Below are positions 26,901-39,572 of a stretch of 64,000 bases of DNA, in pieces; the first letter of the stretch is position 1; every line of letters starts with the position of its first letter. The notes below the pieces were generated by a model. It was not told where the DNA came from. It was given only the letters and a program-made list of their open reading frames with translations, and did not search any database. Both the position numbers and the translations under genes were made by a program. Source of the stretch: Eremophila alpestris peregrina (lineage: Eukaryota > Chordata > Aves > Passeriformes > Alaudidae); assembly GCA_009792885.1 (NCBI GenBank), contig WMCF01000012.1:14575847-14639846 (forward strand). Reading direction: 5' to 3'.

Positions 26901-28381
26901 CCGTTCCCCTGACTAATTTTGTTTGTGCCTTATTTCTTTTGTGCTTCTGTTTTTTTTTTTATTGCCACCATCATTTCAATGACATTTAACCTTGTTAAAA
27001 TGCAGTTGCTTATATTGAACAGTCAGCAAGTCTGCTGACTGTAGTCTTGGAGTGGGTATAAACAGAAGGCATCAAGAAATTAAGAGGTTGAAAAGCATAA
27101 TCTGATGGCACTCAACGGTAGTGGGAAAACTTAAAAAAAAACATAATTACTAAATGTTAAAAATATGTTGCTCTTTCATAGCTGCTTCTCAGGCAAAATA
27201 AGTACTTTGAAACTTGCCTGATTTTCTTGTGTCTGTTTCCATGTCTGAACCTTTGCAAACAGGTATATAAGCTGCAAAGTGGAACATACTCAACAACAAG
27301 AATTCTCTCTTGATATGCACTTTCAACAATAAATATGTGAAAAACATTTGTTGACTCCAGTCTGCTAATACTTCATTTTGCTGAAGTAATGTGTACAAGG
27401 TTGAATTTTGACCAATGAAACCAGCATGCAACAGTGTGAACTATTAATCTTTTGTAAACAGGAAAACTAATTTTAAGAGCACCTTAGAAAGTCAAGTGCT
27501 TGCAAGGGGGAAGGTAGAGGTATTCATAGCTGTCGTCCAGTAGCACACACAGTAATGTAGATAAGAAACATGCTCTGAGTCTGCATTGCTGGCAATGGGA
27601 TTTAGCTGGAAAAATTTGAAGTCAAGTGGCATTAACTAATAGACTCCCTTGAGGCCATTCACATGCTGTAGTTGCAAAATTCACTAAAGCACGTCAGCAA
27701 ACAAATTAGTTCTTTTATATTTTCTTTGTTTCCATCAATTAGGATATTTGTGTCCTTTCTTTCAATATTTGTTTTTCAGTTGTGTGTCTGAAAGAAAAAG
27801 CAAGCTAAAGCACAGTTGAAAACCATATTGAAATAGGGGTTTCCTTCCTCCCCTTAAAAAGTAGTAAGTGATGCTGCACATCATGTTTGGGGCTTTCCTT
27901 AATGTTCTGCGACAGAAAAGCTTTCAAACATTTAAAAAGTGGGGGGTACCACAGTTTAATCTTGAGTGTACCTAGTTCTCCTTAAGGGGAAGGCTGGCTC
28001 AATATGGTATCGATCTGGTACCTAGGGATTTTAAGATCAAGAAGAATTTGGAGATTTTGTAAAGATTTTCTTCTCTGACACATGTCAGACATGCTATCTT
28101 GGAAGTGTTCTGAGGCTCACTTCTATCCAAGTCATTTCAAGGGAAGTTCAGGACAGAGACTCCTCTCTAGTCTGCCAGCTAAAATAAAAATGGTATTGAC
28201 CAACAACATTTTGTTCTTTTGCTCTAAAAAGAATTGATGTAAAACAGTGCTTAGTCCTACCTATATGGTGTCATGAAAAGAAGTTTTAAGTTGCTCAGAT
28301 AAATTTAAACACAAGAATGGATTCATGCCTGTATAGACAAACAATTGCATGTTTGTAACCTCTGTCACTTGCCTTCTTCAG
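23970..28381 (+). other. SH3GL2 intron 3
   Basis: A 4.4-kb intron between exons 3 and 4. It holds the CR1 fragment at 25297-25470 and an A-rich run near 25712-25729. A GC-richer stretch at 24460-24740 has open frames on both strands but no recognisable domain. Nothing else was identified. Confidence 0.8.
25297..25470 (-). mobile_element. CR1-family 3' end fragment in intron 3, antisense
   Basis: On the + strand it opens with the terminal repeats ATCACAGAATCACAGAAT. It then follows a CR1 3' region: 'gagttggaagagtccctcaa', 'tcctggccctgcacagca', 'gtgcctgagagtgttgt'-like and 'aactctgtcaggctggttct'. It is a short 5'-truncated copy in antisense relative to SH3GL2. Confidence 0.88.
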
Positions 28382-28525
28382 CTTCCAGAGCTAAACTCAG
28401 CATGATCAACACTATGTCAAAAATTCGAGGCCAGGAAAAGGGACCAGGCTATCCTCAGGCAGAAGCCTTGCTGGCAGATGCAATGCTGAAATTTGGCCGA
28501 GAACTTGGCGAAGAATGCAACTTTG
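28382..28525 (+). CDS. SH3GL2: SH3GL2 exon 4 (residues 63-111, helix 1 insert)
   Basis: The 144-base exon is flanked by CTTCTTCAG and GTAACT and keeps phase 1 at both ends. It encodes the helix-1 insert typical of endophilins ([16 protein letters not shown], then [11 protein letters not shown]), which lies on the membrane-facing side of the BAR dimer and helps bending. It continues into the start of helix 2 ([14 protein letters not shown]). The [11 protein letters not shown] stretch is specific for SH3GL2; SH3GL1 and SH3GL3 read differently here. Glu-Glu at the end replaces Asp-Asp of the mammalian protein. Confidence 0.96.
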
Positions 28526-30234
28526 GTAACTTGTTTACGTCCCTTTCCATTATAATGCAATAAGAATTGTAGGAAAATTTCATATAGCTTTCATTATTAA
28601 AGGGCTGCACTCTTATAGAGGAAGAACATCTGCAAGAAGCATTAGAGTTCTGCTTCTCTGCACAAAGTGTTACAGTTCTGCTTCATCCAGCTTTTCATTT
28701 AAGGCTGGTCCAGGCCTGTTTTGCATATCTTAAGATTTCAACTAGAGAAATCTTCCTTATAAATGGAAGTCAGATTGTTTCCACTGGACCCATAGGTCTC
28801 TGTCATAAATTGTGATACTGTTTCTGTATTGGATTTTATGTACATGTATAGAAATTTTATTATTGCTTATGCATATATAGAACAAAGTGGTTTTTTCCTC
28901 AGACAAAATGACAGTTAACTAACATTAAACTGACTCTTAAAACTATATTCAGCAGTAGAGTTCTGATTATAAAATTATGACCTTCACAACAGCATACTTT
29001 GTCTTTCTGTCTTGTTTCTGTGGACTTGTCTAGGGCCATTTTTACATGACAACACACAGGACTGTGAAAATATTATTCTCTATTTGAACCGTGATAAAAT
29101 TTTTTTCCTGACATAAAGACATTTAGAATGGAAAAAGTACTTTCTTACTTGTTTTATGTAATTCACTAGTAAGCTTGACAGTTGTAGTTTGCTTTGTGCT
29201 AAATACTACTGGGTTTTTTTTAAATTGGTTGCCTCTCATTTGCTAAATTTCAAACACATTTTTAAAAAGGAAAATGAAAAACTAACATAATCTAATTTCT
29301 GCAAATCGCTTTATATTTTGTGATAACTGCTCTACCATGCAGCAGAAGAGATACAGCAATTATTTTCACATTCTTAACTAATAGCAGCTGTTACCTCCAT
29401 TTGTCACTCTTTGTCCAAATCTGGAAGCCTCTCTCATTTTGCAGTGTATTGCTGGCATCTACTGCTGGGATGACAAGGCTTCTTCTGATTTCTCACATAT
29501 TTTGGTATTCAGACCCTTTGTATTCTTTGAAAGTGGTGTTTTTTTCATCCCTAACCTATACCTCAGGAGGGTATGTTTGAGCTTCTTGCTTTTCTTCTTA
29601 TGCAGAAGTAGTAAAACAGAGTTGTAATTTTTGTGGCTCTCTAGTTAATTGTGGAGGAAATTTCAAAAGGCATTTAGGGTTATTGAAGTTTATGGGCGTC
29701 ATCCACCTACGCTTGAGTAGTCTATAAAGTGTAGTAGTACTATGAAGTCTATAGTCTCATCAAAAAAACCTTTCAATAAAGAAAACAATCTGTGAAATTG
29801 TTAAGAATTTTTACATTTGGTACTGTCACCAGTCTCACTAATAGAAATGGGAAGACCTAGACTCTAATTAAAACTTTTTTTTAATGCAGTGTGGTGATGA
29901 CACCACCAAATAAATACAGTTAATTCTGTTCTAGCGTATTTGTTTCAACAGAGTGAGGAATGAACAGACAATGAGGGATGTGGAGGAGTCTGTCTTGACA
30001 CAGCATTGAACCACAAATTCAGCTGTATTACAAGGCATGAAATCTGGTGGCTTCAGGAGTGTAAGGTCTATGTTGCTCTTTCCCATAGTGCATCATACGC
30101 TGTTTCTTTCCTAAACTTGAGACCTAAAATAACATACTAGCTGAAGTTTCCATGAGGTTTCCATGACTCAGTTTCATTCTGTGGTGATTCAAAACTAAGT
30201 TATTTTGACTGCATTTGACTGCTTTTCTTTTCAG
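28526..30234 (+). other. SH3GL2 intron 4
   Basis: A 1.7-kb AT-rich intron, with nothing recognised inside. Confidence 0.85.
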
Positions 30235-30368
30235 GACCAGCGCTTGTTGATGTGGGAGAAGCTATGAAGGAGCTTTCTGAAGTCAAGGATTCTTTAGACA
30301 TGGAAGTGAAGCAAAACTTCATTGACCCACTTCAAAATCTCCATGACAAAGATCTGAGAGAAATACAG
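30235..30368 (+). CDS. SH3GL2: SH3GL2 exon 5 (residues 111-155, BAR helix 2)
   Basis: The 134-base exon completes the Gly codon left open by exon 4 and ends in phase 0 with REIQ. It encodes most of BAR helix 2 with the near-invariant endophilin stretch [21 protein letters not shown] (residues about 135-155), part of the dimer interface. Borders are TTTTCAG and GTATTA. Conservative differences from mammals are visible in the first third ([14 protein letters not shown]). The downstream intron is the one holding two solo LTRs. Confidence 0.96.
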
Positions 30369-30574
30369 GTATTACCCTCAATGCAGCATTCTAATAATGC
30401 CAAATGAGTCTATATATTCAGAAACTTTGTTAGTTGTGTGGTTTAAAATGGGGCATTCAGGTTTGAAAATGACCTAATTTTTGTCTGTTTTGGCTTGAAT
30501 TTTACTTTCCAATTCTGAGTGTCTTGTTGATGTTTTAGAAGGGAAAAGAAACAATTTGAACATTTTTTTGATGG

Positions 30575-32396
30575 TGTGGTGGTTTGAGAGAGATGAGTTT
30601 TTTTCCTTAGGGGAGGTGCCCAAAGGAAGTGATTGGAACAGGGGTTAAACACGCCTCTAAGAATCCAAGGGGTTAAAAGCCCCAGGGACTTCCGGAAAAG
30701 CCTCTTCTTCCCTCCATCTTTGGTCGGGTGAGGTGCCCCCTGCCCCCAGCTCCGGAGCTGGGGGCAGGGAGCTGGGCTGGGGGGAAGAGTCAGAGAGGCT
30801 GAGGAAGAGTTGGAGAGGCGGAAGGGTGGATTTTGCTTGAGTTAGTTTGAGGTTTGCTGCTTTCACCCCCCCCCAGGGCTCTGGAGCGGAGCGTGGGGGC
30901 GGCGGAGCAGCGGCTGGAGCCCCGGGTCGGAGCCCGGGGCCGGGCGGGCCGCGGGCCCCGGTCCCGGCGGCGTAGCGGGGCCGAGGCGGGGCGCGCGGCA
31001 GGCCAGGCAAGGGGCGCGGGCCCCCGATCCCGGCGGCAGAGCGGGGCCTGGGCGGGGCGTGGCAGGCGCGCTGCAGAGACGGGCCCCAGTCCCGGCGAGG
31101 CGGGGCCCCAGGTCAGAGCCCGGGGCCGAGCGGGCCGCGGGCCCGATCCCGGCGCGGGCTCCGGTGGGTGGGCCCCGGCGGGGCTGTTGCTGTAGGCGGA
31201 TCCCGGCGGTGGAGCGGGCCCAGAGCGGAGCGTGGGGGCGGCGGAGCAGCGGCTGGAGCTCACGGTGCGGGCCGGTGGACGGAGACGGCCCCTCCCCCTT
31301 CCCCCTCAGCCCCAGCGGGACTTCGGAGAGTGGCGCAGCAGAAAGAGCAGGGGGAGGAAAGGAGTCTAGCAGTGGGAGAGAAGGTTTGAAGGACACTGAG
31401 AGAAACTTGTAACCCTTTCTTGGGCAGAAGGGAATCTTTTTGGACTGATTCTCCCTTTGGATGGTAGTAAGAGAGAAAGCAAGTAGAAGTTGGGACTGAG
31501 ATGTCAAAGGAAGATGAAAAGACACTTGGGAGTGGGCAGAGATGAGATGAAGTGGCTGAAGCTGGACATTTTTCTTGCTTAAAGAGCCATAGACTGACTT
31601 GATCTCTGGAACTGGATTTTGGGCGGATGCTACCAGCTTAAGCCAAGGGAACCCGTGGAAGAAGTGAACTGTGAAACTTGGAGATTCAGCTTCCAGGCAT
31701 GAAGGAAAGGGCCCTTGGGAGGCCCCTGTGTGTTTGCCTTCATGGGGAAGGCCTTGGAAACCCCTTTGACCCCGGGGGAAGAAAATGGGGAAGTTTTGGA
31801 ACGGGCCGTGGGGAGGCCCACGTTGGTGTGTTCCTTCATGAAGAAGCTTGGAATCCTTTGGCCCCAGGGGAAATGGGGAAGGTTGATGTATTGGGTTCTT
31901 GGTATTGAGTTTAGCATTCTTTAAAAGTCCCAAGGTGCAGAGCTGCTATTTATATCTGATAGTGAGAGTATCAGATATGGACAGAGAGAAGAACGTTACC
32001 CAATGGACTTCCTTGTGGGTGGTTATGGGTAACAGGGAAGAAAATGGGAGGGGGGATTTCCCTTCCTGTGTACTCCTGTGGGGAAGGTCTATGGTGCAGG
32101 GAAGAGACTTATCTCTATCTGGCTGAATTGAAGATTAGTTTTCCAGTTGGGAACAGAGGGGAATGTGAATTGTATATGTATGTATGGTTGGAAGGGTTGG
32201 AAACTGAGGAAGAGGAAAATGCTCAAGAAGGTTTTCATTTCATTTCTGTCATTTTGTAGTTGTAGTTTAATAAATTTTGGTTTGTTTCAAAGTTTAGGCC
32301 TGCTTTGCTCTGTTCTCACTCACATCCCACAGCCGATTTTCACCAGATACATATTCATAGGTGCACTGGCACCATTGCCAGGGCAAACCTATGACA
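30575..32396 (+). mobile_element. ERVL-like solo LTR 1 in intron 5, sense
   Basis: The element starts TGTGGTGG and ends CTATGACA, and is bracketed by the perfect 5-bp duplication GATGG (30570-30574 and 32397-32401), the size known for class III (ERVL) insertions. A polyadenylation signal AATAAA at about 32269 lies some 130 bases before the right end and is followed by an R-U5-like stretch, so the LTR is in the same direction as SH3GL2. At 1822 bases it is long for an LTR. Much of the excess is a GC-rich repeated block (about 30860-31330) and a roughly 94-base duplicated unit (about 31709 and 31803). There is no gag, pol or env sequence, so it is a solo LTR left by recombination. The U5 end resembles that of LTR 2. 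Confidence 0.88.
30860..31330. repeat. GC-rich degenerate minisatellite inside LTR 1
   Basis: A CpG-dense block made of variants of a CCCGGCGG...GCGGGGCC unit. A 37-base segment is repeated exactly at 30884-30920 and 31223-31259, 339 bases apart. The block stands out sharply from the AT-rich intron. Its repeat structure and lack of stop-forming AT-rich triplets explain long open frames on both strands (up to 356 codons), which are low-complexity and rich in Pro, Gly, Arg and Ala and not credible proteins. Confidence 0.85.
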
Positions 32397-32401
32397 GATG
32401 G

Positions 32402-32646
32402 CAAAATTTTCAGTCTTGTGCAGGCATGAACACAGTACTCTAATCTTGCTATTTCAAACTCATTTCCCAAAATAGATGTACTGATGTTTACATTCCATTT
32501 TCTAGTGTATGGCAAATGCGTATCTGCATAAGTAGCTGCTCTTCTCAGCTCAGTAAGGCTTTCATACTGTTAAACATATGTGAATGAAAGATGTCTTAGA
32601 CTTTTGATATAATTTAGAAAATGGATAGTTATAAATACCGTAGTGG
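32402..32646 (+). other. Unique intron 5 spacer between the two LTRs
   Basis: About 245 bases of ordinary AT-rich intron between the duplications of LTR 1 and LTR 2. It shows the two LTRs are separate insertions, not the two ends of one provirus. Confidence 0.8.
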
Positions 32647-32651
32647 ATGAT

Positions 32652-34109
32652 TGTAGTGGTTTCATGTTCGCTAATTTTGCTTTCCCGGCCAATGCACCAA
32701 TTAATGTAGTGGTTCTAGTGTCTTTTTCTGCTGTGAGATAGGATTAGGAGAAAACAAAGCAAAACAGGCTCTAACTTAAAAGATATAAAGAGAGTTTTAT
32801 TCACATACACTAAAGAAAAATTTAAAAATAATCAAAATAAAATTTATAAAACACTTCCCCCTCTCTCACCAGCTTCTTTCTTTCTCACAAACAATGTCTA
32901 AAGACAAAACTCAGAACCCAAGGTCTGTACCACTTACAATCTTTCCTCAGTCTTTTTAGAGAGAGAAGTCTCTTTTGGTTATGGTAACTCTCCACAAGAA
33001 AGAAAGTCTACTTGTGGCTCTTAGCTCTCACAAAAAACAGCCTCCTGGAAAACCTGCCCTTTTTGTGGTTCTCCCATATCACACAGCTTCTCATCAGCTG
33101 CACTTGGGTCAGGTACTCTGTGCATTCTGGGGTGTCATTTTAAAATGCACAGTTCAGGTGCAAAGGATGTTTGTCATCCCATTCAAAGGCAGAAATGTCT
33201 CTCACTTCTTCACTGGCGCAGAGGCTTCTTCATCCTATCTCTCACTCCATTCAAATACCTCAGGAGACCACAGGGTCACTGCTACATGAATATTCACTCC
33301 TTCCATTACAAATACCTTTGCTCAAACCATGTATCTGAACAATCATTTCCCCAGTTCATATTTTCCATGATTTAAAGACATATTCTAGCTTGTTATAGTC
33401 TGTTACCACAATTCACAAAAGATTTTCAGCCTAAGGTGTCTTCTCCGCTCCTCATCCCTTAAGATACAACGTCTCTTTTACAGACCTCAGTATCTCCATG
33501 CACTAAATGTCCCCACTATGACTTTCTTTTCACTCTAGAGAGGATCAATGTTCTGCAAGCCTCACCTTGTCAAAGAGAGGGTTAAACCTAGCTCGGGTTT
33601 GCAGATGTCCATGTGATCTTGGCCAAGCAGCAGCAGCAGCAGCTCAAGGATTCCAAAGCCATGGTGGGGGGAGGTCAGGAACAGCGGCCAAGATCCTGGT
33701 AGCTGAGCTCGTGGATGCCTTCCCCCCTCACCCTCGGTCTCATTCAGGGTGGATCAGCCTGGGCTCCGGGCTGCTCCAGGTGCCCAGGGGATCAGCTGGA
33801 TGTTAAAAGCTGTGGCTTCCCCTTCTCTGCTGGCAGCTGTGGGCCAGGCCAGGCTGGCTTCTCCCCTCTCAGGGAGGAGCAGCGAGGCCTGGCTGACCTG
33901 GAGAGGGGCCAGATGTTACCTGTTCCTCCGGCCGGAAGGGAAAGGAGCAGGCTTGGACACAGCCCCAACTTATGCATACATGGGTATGTTCCCAAAGTCA
34001 CCTCTAGCTTTCCAATGGCTCAGCAAGGTGTCAGTCCAGAACAATTCCCAGGTCCTTACAGGGAACTGTTTCTTCTTTAACTAAAACCAAACTATGTTAA
34101 CCCATGACA
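32652..34109 (-). mobile_element. ERVL-like solo LTR 2 in intron 5, antisense
   Basis: On the + strand the element starts TGTAGTGG and ends CCCATGACA, bracketed by the perfect 5-bp duplication ATGAT (32647-32651 and 34110-34114). Read on the minus strand it starts TGTCATGGGTT. It has AATAAA (reverse complement of TTTATT near 32796) about 145 bases before its end, which fixes its orientation as opposite to the gene. Its minus-strand U5, with GCCTGTTTTGC and GGTGCATTGGCC, is like the + strand U5 of LTR 1, with GCCTGCTTTGC and GGTGCACTGGC. The two therefore belong to related families. The 1458-base element contains no retroviral coding region; a short CAG run lies near 33630. Confidence 0.88.
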
Positions 34110-34721
34110 ATGATAAATTGATTCTTCTGAGAGAAAGTAAACACCTCATGTAATTGTGGTAATGCTGGTAGCATTAACTTCTGGCCAGTTGCATGTGGTA
34201 GCTGCTAAACAGATGAACGTGAATGTTACCTCAGTTAGCAATCTAGGAAATCTTCAGTATTAGATAGCATTAAGATAATTTAGTGGTCTGTTAGAAATGA
34301 TAAAAATATTTTCTGTGTTGCTTTGTTTATGAATGCTATTGCACAGACAAAAATGTACTAACTTGTGCTTTTAAAGGAGTTTTCTCCTGAACATCTAGGG
34401 AGAAAAACATAGTGTTCAGGTAATTCTTCATTAGACTTAAAAAGCAAGAAACCTGCGTACCTTTTTACAGATGGCAATTGAAGTTGTCCACTCTGCATGG
34501 GCTTTCATTAGGGTTGGTCTGTAATTTAGATTATTGCTTTCTAAATGATACATAAACCCACGTATTTCATTGTTTCATATTTCTTTCCACTGGAAAGGGT
34601 TTGTAGACAACAAACAGCGAATGCTTCCAAGTGTGCATGGACTACCTGCTTACAGGGCAGTGTCAGGAGAGTTGGGGGAAGGTCCTTTATTGTCTTGCAT
34701 TTGTGTTTTTTGGTTTTTTAG

Positions 34722-34880
34722 CATCACCTTAAGAAAATGGAGGGTCGACGTCTGGATTTTGATTACAAGAAGAAAAGACAGGGCAAGCTCCCTGATGAAG
34801 AACTTCGTCAGGCTCTGGAGAAATTTGATGAATCAAAAGAAATCGCTGAGTCAAGCATGTTTAACCTTCTGGAGATGGAT
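34722..34880 (+). CDS. SH3GL2: SH3GL2 exon 6 (residues 156-208)
   Basis: This 159-base, phase-0 exon encodes 53 residues from [20 protein letters not shown] to MFNLLEMD. It covers the end of BAR helix 2 and the start of helix 3. The lysine cluster KKK at about residues 171-173 lies at the tip of the BAR dimer and contacts acidic lipid. Borders are TTTTTTAG and GTAAGA. The block [20 protein letters not shown] matches SH3GL2; SH3GL1 and SH3GL3 have other residues. Met for Leu in KKMEGRR and Leu for Ile in GKLPDEE are mild differences from mammals. Confidence 0.96.
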
Positions 34881-36141
34881 GTAAGATAACCCTTTTTAAT
34901 CTTTGACCAGATTCTTAGAAAGATAGTGGAAGAACTTTCTTCCTCATTGAACACAGGGAAAGGTTCAGAAGTTATAGTAATGTACAGTATATTCATGTAG
35001 GAACATTTTCCTAGGTATTTTATAGGTAACTGAGCTAGAGAATGTAAGTCTTCTGTAGCATTGATGTGCTTCTTAACTGCAAAGTGTTACTTACAAAACC
35101 TAAGCATCTTTCTTCTTAGAATTATGTAAATTTAACTAATTATGTTTACTTGTGGTTTTAGGCTTTTTGCCAAGGATTTTTTTGCTTATAGATTGATTAG
35201 GATTAAGCATTTCCTAGGTTTATCTAATGTTCTATTTATAATTAATGTTGAAATTGTAAAATTAAGCAAGAAGAAAATCTATAGCATGTCTGCTGAAGTC
35301 TCTGTTATAGAATATGTATTCAAGGGAAATTAATTTTAAGTATTTCTGTTGATGTGAATGATTTGATTTAAGTACACACCTAGTCTAACTCCTCATTTTG
35401 TTACCAGATTGCTGTAGAGGAGCTATAAAAAAACCTGAAGATATTTGCATATAGAGCTTAATATTTGCATAGGAATTAAATACAGTTGCACTGAAATGAA
35501 AGAAATATAAAAAGTTTGTCACTTTAATCTTTGTAGTGACACCCATGTCCAGTGTGTGCAAATAATGCTGGCCAACATTATACCATTGTGGCATTGTGCA
35601 CTATGGAAACTGCTAGCAATTGCATTGCCCACAAAGTGGGGATCTGGGTGTCTTTTCCCTCATGAGATGGAATGCTCTCTTGCCTGAACTACAAATACTC
35701 TGCATCCCAGAGTATGTAGTATCTTTCTGTTTTGGTCTGCTTCACAGGTCAGAATACAACAGAAGCATGACCACAGTCCCTATGGTTCTGCGCTCTCCAA
35801 AGGCAGGGAGGGAGGAGGTGCATTAAACTTTCATTACAGTCTCATTTTCACTTTCCTAATGTTTGCTGAATGTGGTAGGTCTGTAGGCTGCTGTTCATGC
35901 AAATCAGCCATGGAGAGATGATCAGCAGAGAAGAGTTGCAGTTACCATTCCAGATCAGGTCATAACCAGACATGGTAATGAGTAAAGAATGACATGTAAA
36001 TATTTACTGCTAACTACAAAGGTTAATCAAGGTTTTAGAGAGATAAGTTAAACTGCATTTGCAGTGGACAGTGGTCTTTATTCTCAATTGCCTGAGCTGT
36101 TAATATTCACCTAAGATCTGATGTTTAATGTCAATCCTCAG
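34881..36141 (+). other. SH3GL2 intron 6
   Basis: A 1.3-kb AT-rich intron, with nothing recognised inside. Confidence 0.85.
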
Positions 36142-36245
36142 ATTGAACAAGTGAGCCAGCTTTCTGCTCTTGTGCAAGCCCAGCTGGAGTACCACAAGCA
36201 GGCCACACAGATCCTACAGCGAGTTACTTCTAAACTGGAAGATAG
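36142..36245 (+). CDS. SH3GL2: SH3GL2 exon 7 (residues 209-243, BAR helix 3)
   Basis: The 104-base exon starts in phase 0 with [20 protein letters not shown] and ends with two bases (AG) of an Arg codon completed by exon 8. It forms the end of BAR helix 3. The last part ([14 protein letters not shown]) differs from the mammalian form more than other BAR segments, as is usual where the domain passes into the flexible linker. Borders are AATCCTCAG and GTAATG. Confidence 0.95.
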
Positions 36246-39200
36246 GTAATGCACTTTCGTAAGTTTCTTGAATAGTTCATTAGTTTTACCAAGACAGAAG
36301 ACCTATGAGTACAATGCAATGCTGCTATCTTTCTGGACAGTGCTTGTACTTTTATGAAGTCAAGGGCCATTTCATTAGGTGATTGAGCTTTAAATGTTTT
36401 GGAGATGTATCTACTTCTGAGTATGAGTACAGGAAAGCGTCTCAGCTGAGTAAAGCTATTAAGTGTGAGTTAACTGAAAGTAAGTGTTTATAAATACTGA
36501 ATTCACTGACACTCACAACTTTGAATCCTTACTGTTAGTGCATGTATTCACAAAGTGTGTTCATTTTGAAAGAAGATATTAAGCATTGATTTTGCAAAAG
36601 AGTATCTTGTTGCATTCTTGTCTACTTGAAGACCTTCCTGAGCTAGTTGTGAGACCCTCATTATTAACCACTTTAATAAATACTCCTCCTACTGTCAGAT
36701 CAAACTTGATATAAGACTTGAGCTCCCTGTTCTATCCCCATTTGTATAACTGCATATGCTATCAGAATTTCTACAATATGTTTTTTAAAAGAGTTTCATC
36801 ATTTTTACTTTACAATTTCTGTTTCCATAGAAACAGATTGATCAGCTTCTCTCACAAACATCCTTCTTCAAAGAAATCTATTATTCAGGAGTTTTCTCTA
36901 CCCAATATGGTTCTGACAGACTCTTAGCAAAAGCTGGATAGAATTCCCAAGAGGAGATAATGTTCACATACTGTGTAAAGACAGTTGCTTTCTGATGTCA
37001 TTAGTATAGATCAAGTTGCAAATACTGCTGGGTTTGTCAGTATTAATTTTCTCAGAGCATGCATCTTGAAAACCTCATTCAGTTCTAAGTCTTAAAGTCT
37101 TTGTGACTGGGAGCAGCACTTGTTTTGGTGGGTAGGCTGTCCAGCTGACTGTTTCTGGATACAGTTTGCAGTACTGTCTAAGCAGTTAATAGAATAATCT
37201 TTAGCACTTGCAAAAGACTACTGCAATTCACTTCCTTTACAGAAACATTAAAATTTCTTCAGGAACAGGTGTTTTATCCAGTAGTCCAAAAATTAGGCCA
37301 TTAAGTGAACATACATCTCTACAACAGATTTCTCTTCCTGTATCAATTCAGATGATCCTTTGTCCTTTTTTATTTTCTGTTAACTGGTCAGTATTTCTGC
37401 TTCAAGTTTCAGCTGTGAACGATTTTATCTTTTCAAGGACCTTGCATCAGAATGCTATGGTAATTCAGTTGAACTAATGAACTAACTTTTGCATCTCTAC
37501 TAGTAAAGAGGCTGCTGGCTAAATCATACTTTATCCACACCACTGGACACGAATTGAGCACTGTGATGTGTTCACTCCAGAGATGAGTCAGGGAATTAGA
37601 GCTGTTACTATCCAAACTACTAGTCTTTCCCTGCTGGTGATAGGCAGGTAGCAAGTAATGCATAACCCCTGGGGTTTGATAGTTTTGGGGTTTTTTACTA
37701 TATGGACCAAAAAATAAAGGTTGATTTACTTTTAAGCTGAGCAAATTTGTTACTGTTCACTTTTAGTGAAGTCTACTGCCATACTGTCCATTTTCTAGAT
37801 ACTCTTTGAAGAGTGAATGGAACCTGTTCATGCTAACTTCTGGCATGGACAATGTCTTATAAACACCAAGACTGTCCTGTGTAAAATATTCACAGAAGAA
37901 TTTTTTTAAAGTATGAGAGAGACTGCAAAAACTATGAAAAATTTTAAAATGCACTTGTGTTCTATTTTTTCTGGGCTGTTTAGATTAGACTTCAAGACTT
38001 CCTTCAGGAAGTAAAAGTGAAGGAATTTATTTTTTTTTTTCATTAGTGGAAGGCATAAACTTCCTTAACATGCCATGATTCCAGGAACTGGGAAACATTA
38101 GGAGCTTGGCGAACATTGGAAACCTTTAGTAAAATTAATAAAAACTGGAAGGTCAGCAAATACTATTTTAAATTTCCCTTTTTCACCAAGTGAATTGAGG
38201 ATGCAGTTTTCCCAACACTATAATAATAGTGTTGGGAACAACAGCATCCTCAGTATCAACAGCAGCTGGGAAGCAGGAATGGTTTCCGTGGAGGTATTTC
38301 TTTTCTTAAGAAATGTGGCTCATGCTAAGCTTTTGGGTAGTTTTTAGCAAGTCACTAGAACTGTCACCTTATAGTTCATAATCTTAAAAAAAAATGGTGT
38401 TTGTTTCATGAAAACATTAAGTGTAACAGAACTAATTTAAGTATTTCTTAAAAATTTTACTGTCTTGAAAAAGTAACTTTTGCGAATGAGTGAAACAAAA
38501 CAATGCCTTTTTATTTATTTTGACCACTTCAATTATTTAAGTGTTTTTTGTGGTTTTATTTTTTTGCTTATGGTTTTGATTTTTTCATGTGGAAGAAAAA
38601 TACTCTCTGGGAACTGACTTATATTGGTATTTTGGCTGGTGAGGAAAACCATGGAGAGGATCAAAAGTCAGTAAGTTAGATGCAGATCTTTTCAATAGGT
38701 AAATCAAAATGTGCTACCAACAGCAAGTCTGGTATATTACTGCAGATATAAAAAAGGTTAGAGAAATCAATTTGTCTTTTAAGTACATATCAAATGTTCT
38801 TTCATATGCGAAATTAGAAATACATGTGATAGTTGTTTTACATGAGCTGCTCTGATTCTGTTCATCCCTTCCCTGGATTTTACCCTGGAATCTGTGGACA
38901 GACCCTTCCCTTGAAAGTCTAGATTTGTCAATTAGAAGAGTGAGTTGAAATTGATGATAAATAAATGGTTATTTTGAGAGTCAGGAAGAATGCACTTTTT
39001 TCCCTTTGTGAAACAAGTATTCCAAATTGCAAATTAACCAAGTCGTCAACTGAATAATTAATGCTTGCAAGGGTTAGAAGCAAAAAGTCATGGTGAAAAT
39101 GGGGACACGGATGTTTGTAAAGCCCTTCTCTAAGTAGTGATAGTCACGTAAGAAGTTTTTCTTCATTATGAGCTCTTTGTTTTTGCTAGGTGAGAGGAAC

Positions 39201-39441
39201 ATAGGCAAACTTCTAGGTTTCTAAAATGATTTAAGAATTAACAACTTCATGGCACAGTCACATCAGTTGGTTTTGGTAATTTAAACTACTGTTGTAAACA
39301 AAAAAAAGAACGACTCCAAGTGACTCCAACTTGTTTGCTATGGTTGATTGGTGGATGAGAACTTCAGCCTTGGAAATAAAGGTGCCTCTCATCTGCTCAC
39401 AATATATTAACTCTTGACATTTAGCCTTCATGTTTTGGCAG
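36246..39441 (+). other. SH3GL2 intron 7
   Basis: A 3.2-kb AT-rich intron containing the hairpin at 38196-38252. Otherwise nothing was recognised. Confidence 0.85.
38196..38252. repeat. 57-base imperfect hairpin in intron 7
   Basis: The arms TGAGGATGC (38196-38204) and GCATCCTCA (38244-38252) are exact complements. Inside them CCCAACACTAT (38211-38221) pairs exactly with ATAGTGTTGGG (38226-38236), leaving a four-base loop. An asymmetric internal loop of six against seven bases separates the two stems. No mobile-element context was recognised on either side. It could be a worn short inverted-repeat element, a foldback in the intron RNA, or chance. Confidence 0.8.
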
Positions 39442-39572
39442 AATAAAAGAGGCATCATCTCAGCCCAGGCGAGAATACCAGCCCAAACCCCGCATGAGCC
39501 TGGAGTTCTCAACTGGGGAAAGTACACAGCACAATGGAGGGATATCCCATGCCACCACACCCAAACCATCAG
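39442..39572 (+). CDS. SH3GL2: SH3GL2 exon 8 (residues 243-287, linker)
   Basis: The 131-base exon completes the Arg codon from exon 7 and ends with the first G of a Gly codon. It encodes [20 protein letters not shown], then a Ser, Thr, Gly and Pro-rich stretch ending TTPKPS. This is the flexible linker between the BAR and SH3 domains, which is paralogue-specific; the RMSLEF stretch identifies SH3GL2. Compared with mammals the linker has the same length but several substitutions after residue 264. Borders are TTTTGGCAG and GTAATG. Confidence 0.95.
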